Of a DNA stretch of 64,000 bases, positions 51,601-59,521 are shown in pieces. The translations under genes were made by a program, and so were the position numbers. Source of the DNA: Pelecanus crispus (lineage: Eukaryota > Chordata > Aves > Pelecaniformes > Pelecanidae); the NCBI RefSeq assembly GCF_030463565.1, contig NC_134643.1, positions 120,817,809 to 120,881,808 of the forward strand. Direction: 5' to 3'. The notes beneath the pieces are model-generated. The model made no database searches. It saw only the letters and a program-made list of their open reading frames with translations, and was not told the DNA's origin. Positions within the stretch are counted from its first letter, which is position 1. Every line of letters starts with the position of its first letter.

Positions 51601-52425
51601 AAGCCAGGAAGTGAAAAAAGATTCAATCTATTCACCTTAGAAATACAAAAGAAAGAACCCTGTGTTGAAACCAGCACTGACTCATCTGAGAGCAGCTATG
51701 GAGAAAGGGGAGTCTAAAAGTTTTATTGGAGTATAAACTCCAAGGTTTGGCTTTTGGTATGGTTAGGGAACTCAGTAATATGATTAGAAAGGGAAATGTA
51801 ATTGGGAAATGTGACACTTGGAAAAAGAAGTTAATTATCCAAAGACTAGAAATTAGTAACAACCAAGTCTGCTTCACATCAACAGTAGCATAGTTCTTCA
51901 CTTAATAGTCAGGGAAGCAGTAAAAAGATGCTACTACTTTTGACTTTGCTAAGTAATGAGTATGTTACTTTAAGGATGTAAAGGAAAATAACCTTACATG
52001 ACTGACCACGGAATAATTTAATATAATTAAACAAGGAAAAACAAAAGGAAGTCTGTAACTAAGAGTCACTATTCTAAAATGACAAGCTTTAATAATTAAG
52101 AGAAAAATTGAATGAAAGAAATCAAACTGGAAGGGATTTTAGGATGTGGATGTGAAAGAGTTCCTAATTCAGGTCAAAAGGGGATGAAAATATTTGATCG
52201 TGGTTAAAGGTGGAAGCATGGGAATGAATGCATGCAGGAATAGGCTTCAAGCCTAATTGGTTAAATAACCATCTCAAGCAAGATACTATGAATATGCAGA
52301 GTGTCAAAAAATAATAGAAAAAAAGACTGATCTGTAAGAAAGTTATGTGCTAGAAGTTAGAACATACAACATAAAATAAGAGCTGTTAAAATCAATTTGA
52401 AATAGTCTTAATAAAGATAGTAAAA
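48607..52425. other. AT-rich intergenic stretch with AT microsatellite
   Basis: At about 49,303-49,440 there is an AT-rich simple-sequence tract with a pure (AT)n core near 49,313-49,330 and degenerate ATATA words after it. A tandem TCAAACCAGCTACT pair lies at about 50,402-50,430. Sequence from about 51.6 kb on may be the decayed 5' part of the old CR1 listed next, but no block there is clear enough to call. Confidence 0.5.
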
Positions 52426-52532
52426 CATAGAATCATAGAATTGTTTAGGTTGGAAAAGACCTTTAAGATCATCCAGTCCAACCACTAACCTAACATTACC
52501 AAGTCCACCACTAAACCAATTAAGGGTAGAGT
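52426..52532 (-). mobile_element. CR1 LINE 3' end only, within older CR1 sequence
   Basis: On the + strand it reads 'catagaatcatagaattgtttaggttggaaaagacctttaagatcatccag…', then '…ccaagtccaccactaaaccaattaagggtaga'. This is the reverse complement of the 3' UTR of the copy at 129-1506, so it is the same CR1 subfamily on the minus strand. It is truncated to about 107 bases. It is clearly younger than the decayed CR1 sequence to its right. Confidence 0.92.
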
Positions 52533-53745
52533 AGCACAGAGCAAAAAGTTTTGCATGTGTGTTCAAAAATACAAGAAGGTAAGCAGCAGGAGCTCTGTAA
52601 CGTTAAGCTGGGATAACGTTTAAAAACAACGGGCCTATGATGATTTTGGCCATGATGGCAAAGGCAGTACATCTCGCTACGTTACTGCAGTGTCCGTCTC
52701 CATTTTTAAACAAGAAAAATGAAGCACGGTGAATCTACTTAGACTCCCATGCAGCTTTTGATGTTATGTTATGTGGAAAAGTATGAACTAAGCTGGAAAT
52801 GATGGAATTGGCAGAGAAAACGAGGTGAACAAGAAACTGAATAAAGGTTAGATAGTCATATATCATACTGAAAAGGAATAGTATCAGGTTAAAAGTAAGT
52901 CACTAATTTCGCTTCCTGAAAGATCAATCTTGGGGCTGGTTTTACTTAGTGTTTTTACCAATATCCTTGCCATCACTCTGATGACAACATGAAGTCAGGA
53001 GACATCATGCAGGGGGAACAAAATGACCAGAACATGAGGAACAGGCATGCAAAGTGGACCAGTAAAAACAATAAAACACTACCGAATTCTCACTTTATAG
53101 TCAGTTATTTGGAAACCATTGAGGAAAAACTGAGGAAAAACAGCTGATCACAAAATGGTAAGAAACCACTTTTGCGAGGAAAATGCAAACATGATCCTGG
53201 GATGTACCAGGAAAGTTCCAGGACAGATAATGAAGCCAGTAAATTCTGCAAAGCATCAGTAAGGCGTTACCTGGAGTATTTTGTACAAGTCACAGTCAGG
53301 GTGAAGTCAGACTTGAATCCATATGCGGAAAGTCTAAAAGAGTGGTAAGAGAAATGAAAAGAATGTCTTATGACAGGAAACTTTTAAGAGCATGTCTTAT
53401 TTAGTCAGGCAAAACAAAGGCTGATGAGACCCTTCCTTTGCCTACAAATCCATCAAGCAAAAACTATGAAAAGAACCGCTTAAGCTTACATACTTGCCAG
53501 AAGAATAAGTGAGTATAAAACCTATCACCACCACATTTAGGCTAGGAATTACAAGGTTTCCAATCATTAGAGCACTAAGTGTTATAATAGCTTTTCATTA
53601 GAAGCATTGATGGCAAGAAACCTAGCTACTTTTAGGAAGATACTTGCTCAGTTTAAGAAAGAGATTAGATGATGTGGTTGCCTGCTGGACTACATAGGTA
53701 AAGAGATTTCTTCCAGACCTCTCTTAGCAGTTCTGTCCTTGCAGT
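52533..53745 (+). mobile_element. Old degenerate CR1 LINE
   Basis: The CR1 order can be followed only at DNA level: a 'cagcttttgatgttatg' block (decayed AFD), 'cctgaaagatcaatcttggggctggttttacttagtgtttttaccaatatcc' (decayed GSILGPLLFNIFIND), 'gcgttacctggagtattttgtacaag' (YLEY…) and 'tctcattagaagcattgatgg'-like C-terminal blocks. The end block is 'aaagagattagatgatgtggttgcctgctggac'. Many stops and indels are present. The left boundary is uncertain. Confidence 0.65.
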
Positions 53746-56059
53746 GATCCTGGTGGCTCCACTTCCTCAGATGCACCGAAACTGGAGTATTCACGGGTTC
53801 AGCACAGGCCTACATCTCATCTGGGATGCGGAGGGCCAGACACAGCCATGAAATGTTTGAGAAGTTTATGGTGGAGACCTCTGAGGGCTGACAAGCAGCT
53901 AGGAAGTTACGGGTTAAGCATCGCTGTATGAGAGGAACGGCACTGAATTCCAAATGGGATAGAGCCATACAGCTTAGTTAGTGTAAACAAATGGTTATGA
54001 TTCCTGTCAAGAACAATTTTTCATCTCCATAAAGCCTAGTTTAATAACATGGCACAGGCACCACTGAAAACAGGAATATTAGCTTTCCAACAATTTCCCA
54101 AAATTGAAATAGAATCTGTTTTGGCAAAAACAGTACAGTTGTCTACCAAGAAAAACATTTTAGGTAGTTACATAAGCAATAAAAATAAATGTTTTATAAA
54201 ATTCACCCAGAAGGACTTATAAGTATTAAAAAACCAATAATAATTAACCAGATTTCATGAAGTATGAAACAGCCAAAAATAACAACCAGTACAGCTGAAG
54301 ATGGTGAAGTCATTTCTTCTACTGCACTCCAAAGCCCGACCACCTGTAGAGATTAAAAAAATATATCCAAAGAATTAATTTTCCTAATATGGACACAGTG
54401 CAAAATTCTGTCTCTTAACATGACTTCATTTTGCCAAAGTAATGGAATTTTATGCAAACTTAATATGCTTTACAAGTACTTGTTCCTCTGGCGCAGAAGC
54501 AAATCATTGGGAAGACAGATGAAATGAAGGAGTATCTACTGGGTTTCCTTTTGCATTGAAAAAATGGTATTGTCTCCAGCCAGGCTCCTGCTCACTACTG
54601 CCCCCTGAAGCAGCCTATCTTGCTCCACTGATGAATTTAATTTAGGAAGAGCAGACATTGTATACCTCTGTCAGAACCCACCATTCTGACAAAAAAAGTG
54701 ATAATCCTACTCTGCATCAGCCACGGGATTTCTAGTAAGGGAAACCATTAGTATCTTCTCACAGGCTGAGATCTCATTTAGTCTGTATGCAGACACCATG
54801 TTGAAAGACAGAATAACTCCTATCAGAACAGGTTCAGTAAAGAGCACAATAAGGACATAAATTAGGCCGCAGCAATGGTCCATTTTGTTGGCGAAATGAA
54901 GGTTGAGATGGGTTATGACAACACTTCATATGGGGGGATACATTAAAAGCAAATAATTTTTTACACTAAAAGGTAGTACTAACACAAGATCAGGCCCATG
55001 AATAAATTTACTCTGGAAATTGAAGTTTTCTGAACCTCTGAGTTTCTAGAATTGCTTTACATGCTAGACAGTGGAGCAAGGAGCCTAAACTGTTTTAAGA
55101 TAAAGCTTGATGGTTTCATTTCTGTGATCCTTGAGTTAAAATCTCCTCTTTGGATATCTGATTATTAACCTCTGGATATCTGATTGCATTGACTTACCCC
55201 AAAAGATTGGACATAAAGGACACTTGCTTACTAGTGGCTGATCATAATCCTTTGCACGTATTTCTGGTATATTGATTATGGTTCTTCATAATTTCTGTTG
55301 GCTACTTGAAAAGGCATTGGCTTTGAGGCTATAAAGAGTAGCATGTTGATTTTGCTTGGAAATGTTGAAGGTGGGCCACGGCTAAAAGCAGCTGTAAGGC
55401 AGGATGAACTAATACTGAATTTCCAGCTAAGTCTTCCAGATACCTGGCTGGTGAGCTGGTGCCCAGCACTTGGGTCAGGTAACACCAGTCACCACATCTG
55501 CAGTGACAATGGAATTGTCCCCTGCTGTAAGAGTCACAGAGATTCAGCGTTTGCTGATCTTTTTTTGCCCGTGGTGTGCAGGCATTGTCCTTTCTCTAAG
55601 AATTTACCCAAACAAATTTCTTGTTACTGCAAGGACTAAGTACATTGATGACATCTTTTTTTCCTCATATGGGTATGCGGAATAGATGTTCTATGAGCTT
55701 TCAGGACAAAGTATCTATTTTGCAGTTCTTTGCAATGGAGGGTAAAGGGTGAGACCACGCCCCCCATGAAGCAGTAACTCCCTTTCTGTGTTTTCCTGTA
55801 TTCCTATGCAAAGCTGACCTACGGTGGATACAGAAATAAACAGAATAAACCTAGCTTCAAAATGAGCTAGCTGCATTCATGAACTATAAGCTGGTCAAAA
55901 ATCAAGTTGTTCTTCTGTAGGAATGGAAGATACCCTCTGTTTTACAGAGGCCATTTACAGTTGCAAGTGGAAAATGGAAATTCGCTATCTTTCCCTAGCT
56001 CCAGAGCCAAATATGGAGGCCAGCAAACAAGATACACCTCAACCCTTAAATGTACTTAA
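53746..56059. other. Intergenic, nothing recognised
   Basis: No exon was recognised. A direct repeat of CTCTGGATATCTGATT-type units occurs at about 55,146-55,187. Open frames of 70-98 codons at 55.3-55.7 kb overlap in different registers and resemble no known protein. Confidence 0.5.
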
Positions 56060-57214
56060 GGCAATGTGGTGGATTGACCCTGGCTGGATGCCAAGTGCCC
56101 ACCAAAGCCTCTCTGTCACTCCCCTTCTCAACTGGACAGGGGAGAGAAAATATAATGAAAAAGCTCGTGGGTTGAGATAAGGACAGGGAGATCACTCAGC
56201 AATGACCGCCACATTCAAAGCAGACTCGACTTGGGGAAAATCAGTTTAATTTATTACCAATCAAAACTGAGTAGGGTAACAAGAAATAAAATCAAATCTT
56301 AAAACACCACCCCCCCACCCCTCGCTTCTTTCCGGGCTCAACTCCACTCCTGATTTTCTCTACGTCCTCCCCCGTGAGCAGTGCAGGGGGACGGGGAATG
56401 GGGGTTGGGGTCAGTTCATCACACGTCGTCTCTGCTGCTCCTTCCTCCTCAGGAGAGGACGCCTCACACTCTTCCCCTGCTCCAGCGTGGGGTCCCTCCC
56501 ACGGGAGACAGTCCTCCATGAACTTCTCCAACATTGGTCCTTCCCACAGGCTGCAGTTCTTCACAAACTGCTCCAGCGCGTGTCCCCCCCACGGGGTGCA
56601 GCCCTTCAGGAGCAGGCTGCTCCTGCGTGGGTCCCCCGCGGGGTCACAGGTGCTGCCAGCAAACCTGCTCCAGCCTGGGCTTCTCTCTCCGTGGGTCCAC
56701 AGGTCCTGCCAGGAGCCTGCTCCAGTGCGGGCTTCCCCTGGGTCACAGCCTCCTTCGGGCACGTCCCCCTGCTCCGGCGTGGGGCCCTCCCCGGGTGCAG
56801 GTGGGTCTCTGCTTCCCCGTGGGCCTCCATGGGTGCAGGGGCACAGCTGCCGCACCAGGGGCTGCTCCAGGGGCTGCAGGGGAACCTCTGCTCCGCGCCT
56901 GGAGCACCTCCTGCCCTCCTTCCCCACTGACCTTGGTGTCTGCAGGGTCGTTCCTCTCACATGTTCTCACTCCTCACTCCAGCTGCAGTTTGTATCAGGT
57001 TCTTCCCCCCCTCCCCTTCTTAAATATGTTATCCCAGAGGCGCTACCACCATTGCTGATGGGCTTGGCCTTGGCCAGCGGTGGGTCTTTCTTGGAGCCAG
57101 CTGGCGTTGGCTCTATTGGCCATAGGGGAAGCTTCTAGCAGCTTCTCACAGAAGCGGCTCCTGCAGCCCCTGCCCTGCTACCAAAACCATGCCATGCAAA
57201 CCCAAGACAGGCAA
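56060..57214 (-). mobile_element. Solo LTR of an endogenous retrovirus with 5-bp target duplication
   Basis: The LTR spans 56,065-57,209 (1,145 bases), begins TGTGG, ends AGACA, and is flanked on both sides by the same five bases GGCAA (56,060-56,064 and 57,210-57,214). No gag, pol or env sequence is present on either side, so it is a solo LTR, the usual product of recombination between two LTRs. I infer minus orientation. Read that way it starts TGTCTTGGGTTTGCATGG and carries a CCAAT box (57,115-57,119), a CATATTTAAG TATA-like word (57,019-57,028) and an AATAAA signal (56,250-56,255) about 185 bases from its end. A 5-base duplication fits ERV-L and some class I elements and does not fit the 6 bases of alpharetroviruses. 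I recall this LTR as widespread in birds, but not its database name. Confidence 0.88.
56477..56905. repeat. Degenerate ~49-bp tandem array inside the LTR
   Basis: The word CTGCTCC(A/T/G)G recurs at 56,477, 56,568, 56,617, 56,665, 56,717, 56,769, 56,862 and 56,888. The steps between 56,568 and 56,769 are 49, 48, 52 and 52 bases, and the 91- and 93-base steps are about two units. Units also share GTGGGTCCC and GGGTCACAG-like pieces. The array is GC-rich and keeps frames open on both strands (56,374-57,138 on + and 56,292-56,960 on -). I read these as by-products of composition and not as genes. Confidence 0.7.
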
Positions 57215-57325
57215 CAAAGATTAATCTAGTGTAGACATGTTCTTTTTGGTTCTCTTCTCCCAAAACTGATGTTCTTTGAAATTATTATAAAAATAACATT
57301 TTAAGATTCTGCCCTGTTTATTAGT
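57215..57325. other. Unique spacer between LTR and CR1
   Basis: About 110 bases of AT-rich unique sequence separate the two insertions. The LTR and CR1 therefore arrived independently. Confidence 0.6.
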
Positions 57326-57399
57326 GTCATAGAACCATAGAAACATAGAATCATAGAATCATAGAATGCTTTGGGTTGGAAGGGACCTTTAGAGGTCAT

Positions 57400-57872
57400 C
57401 TAGCCCAACCCCCCTGCAGTGAGCAGGGACAGCTTTAACCAGATCAGGGTGCTCAGAGCCCCATCCAACCTGACCTGGAATGTTGCCAGGGATGGGGCCT
57501 CCACTACCGCTCTCGGCAACCTGTTCCAGTGCTTCACCACCTTCATTGTAAAAAATTTCTTCCTTATATCCAGTCTAAATCTATTCTTCTTTAGTTTAAA
57601 ACCATTACTTCTCATCCTGTCACAACAGGCCTTGCTAAGAAGATTGCCCCCATCCTTCCTATAGGCCCCCTTTAAGTCCTGGAAGGCCACAATAAGGTCT
57701 CCTCGCAGCCTTCTCTTCTCCAGGCTGCACAACCCCAACTCTTTCAGCCTGTCCTCGTGGCAGAGGTGCTCCAGCCCTCGGATCATTTTTGTGGCCCTCT
57801 TCTGGACCCGCTCCAGCAGGTCCATGTCCTTCTTGTGCTGAGGGCCCCAGAGCTGGACGCAGTGCTCCAGGT
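57400..57872 (-). pseudogene. CR1 ORF2 C-terminal fragment (3' segment)
   Basis: This open CR1 C-terminal domain on the minus strand runs from [11 protein letters not shown] to the stop at 57,400-57,402. It has no internal stop. The upstream 'start' of the open frame lies across the inversion junction and is not real. Confidence 0.9.
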
Positions 57873-58440
57873 GAATGTACACAAGTCTATGGGACCGAAT
57901 GAGATGCATCCCAGAGTCCTGAGGGAATTAGCTGATGTAGTTGCCAAGCCACTCTCCATGATATTTGAAAAGTCATGGCAGTCAGGTGAAGTCCCTGGGG
58001 ACTGGAAGAAGGGGAATGTTGTGCCCATTTTTAAAAAGGGAAGAAAGGAGGACCCTGGGAACTATCGACCTGTCAGCCTCACCTCTGTGCCTGGGAGGAT
58101 CATGGAGCAGATCCTCCTAGAAGCTATGCTCAAGCACATGGAGGACAGGGAGGTGATTCGAGACAGCCAGCACGGCTTCACCGAGGGCAAGTCCTGCCTG
58201 ACCAACCTAGTGGCCTTCTCAGATGCAGTGCCTACATCAGTGGACAAGAGAAAAGCAATGGATGTCATCTATTTGGACTTCTGTAAAGCCTTCGACACAG
58301 TCCCCCACAACATCCTTCTCTCTAAATTGGGGAGATATGGATTTGATGGGTGGACTGTTCAGTGGATGAAGAATTGGCTGGATGGTCACATCCGGAGGGT
58401 CGTGGTCAATGGCTCGATGTGCACATGGAGACCAGTGACA
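57873..58440 (+). pseudogene. CR1 ORF2 RT N-terminal fragment (inverted 5' segment)
   Basis: The RT N-terminal part of CR1 in open frame on the plus strand. It includes the linker [13 protein letters not shown], which lies upstream of everything kept in the 129-1506 copy, and the first catalytic Asp block ([11 protein letters not shown]). The frame leaves CR1 after about 58,440 and stops at 58,459-58,461 in unique sequence. Catalytic [F/Y]ADD is absent because that part falls in the deleted interval. Confidence 0.9.
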
Positions 58441-59099
58441 ATCACCCTTTTCCTTCACTGACCTAGACATTGATCTCACTCTCAGAATTTGAGTGTTCGG
58501 TGCATTAATAATTGAACACAGACATTTCATGGGAATCAGAGCTTGCACGCCTCTCTCTCCTGCTTTTGATCAGAATTTGTGTGTTCATTTCTGTTTTGTT
58601 GTGCAGAGATTATTAATCTGATCTTTCCCCTGGAATTTCCCCTCAGTTGTCACTTTTGCAGACCCTCATTTTCCTTTGAATTTGGAACTTCACAGGGTTG
58701 GGCCGAAGGATGCTCTCAAGTGTTGCTGGCAAAGAATCACAGAAACATATTCATTCATCACTGGGAAAATAGAGCTTCAAGTATCAATGTACGTCTTTCC
58801 CCTGCGTGCTTCGCTGTAGAATTGCCACACAGAAACTTCCTCAGCACGTCTTTCAGTTGGCGTCCTGCTAACTTGCCATGCAAAGGTGATACTTCTCATG
58901 ACAGAGAAGCAATTAATTTGGGAAGCTGACACAAAAATAATTAGCGAGAGCAGCAGGTCCCTTTCACAACAATCTTCAGGGACAGCTGGGTCGCCTACTG
59001 TGGGGATCGCTAGGCTCACCCAAACTGACCTTTCCTGACTAGCCAAGATTTGCCATGTGGCTCAATTAAATCAGCGTGATGAAAGCAGACGTCGGAATG
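58441..59099. other. Unique sequence between CR1 and the CpG island
   Basis: No exon or repeat was recognised. A minus-strand open frame (58,777-59,046) starts just left of the CpG island. It could in principle belong to a divergent transcript, but it has no family resemblance or splice context I can support. Confidence 0.45.
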
Positions 59100-59334
59100 T
59101 CACTGAAAACGGCTGCTGTCCCCGCGAGGCAGCGCCGCCGCTTCACCCACCGCGAGGCCGACGGGGGCTCCGCGTGGCCGGCGGCCGTTAGACTCGCGCT
59201 AGGGGCGGGGCCAGCCCGGCGCCCTCCCATTGGCGGGGTCGGTGGCGCGCCCCCGCCGCCCCGCGCGGGGCGGGCCTTCCCCTGGCGGCCCTTGGCCCCG
59301 CCCCTTTGCCGCGCCGCGGCCGGCCGGGCGCGCC

Positions 59335-59346
59335 TGCGCATGCGCG
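59335..59346 (+). promoter_or_regulatory. NRF1-type palindromic site
   Basis: TGCGCATGCGCG matches the NRF1 consensus (YGCGCAYGCGCR) and is centred on an upstream in-frame ATG at 59,340-59,342. NRF1 sites usually lie close to the start of transcription of housekeeping and translation-related genes, which fits N6AMT1. Confidence 0.65.
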
Positions 59347-59363
59347 CCCCGGGGCGGGAAGGG

Positions 59364-59521
59364 ATGGCGGCGCCTGGGGTGGCGGCGCCCGGGCTGCCGA
59401 CGCCGCGGTACGAGCACGTGGGGCGGCAGGGGCTGTTCCGGGATGTGTACGAGCCGGCCGAGGACACCTTCCTGCTGCTGGATGCCCTGGAGCGGGACGC
59501 GGCCCGCCTGAGGGAGGCTGG
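59364..59521 (+). CDS. N6AMT1: N6AMT1 exon 1 (coding part)
   Basis: Encodes residues 1-52 and two bases of codon 53: an Ala/Pro/Gly-rich leader, then the conserved HVGR and [16 protein letters not shown] block. The donor is GCTGG|GTAGGC. Reading past the donor meets an immediate TAG, which confirms the exon end. The start context GGGATGG has purine at -3 and G at +4. Confidence 0.95.

Larger units (their letters stand above)
57326..58440 (-). mobile_element. CR1 LINE with 5' inversion (twin-priming structure)
   Basis: Two CR1 segments lie head to head. The 3' segment (57,326 to about 57,872) is on the minus strand: ATTCTATG-type tail at 57,326-57,367, then the C-terminal domain ([48 protein letters not shown]). 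The 5' segment (about 57,873-58,440) is on the plus strand: [42 protein letters not shown] and [18 protein letters not shown], stopping at WRPVT. Reading on the minus strand the order is inverted 5' segment, then 3' segment, then tail. The inner junction joins the upstream ends of both segments, as twin priming predicts. Compared with the copy at 129-1506, about 460 bases between the two segments are missing. No target-site duplication was seen. Confidence 0.93.

Noticed and set aside
56374-57138. 254-codon plus-strand frame, and 222-codon minus-strand frame at 56,292-56,960
   Set aside because: Both lie wholly inside the solo LTR and its GC-rich tandem array, overlap each other, and match no retroviral protein.
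57757-58461. One continuous 234-codon frame that looks like a single protein
   Set aside because: Its first part reads the reverse complement of the CR1 3' segment and only the part after about 57,873 is CR1 sense. The frame crosses an inversion junction.
59076-59363. Long N-terminal extension of N6AMT1 in the same frame
   Set aside because: It translates CpG-island promoter sequence with GC boxes. Known N6AMT1 proteins begin close to the HVGR block, which the ATG at 59,364 satisfies.
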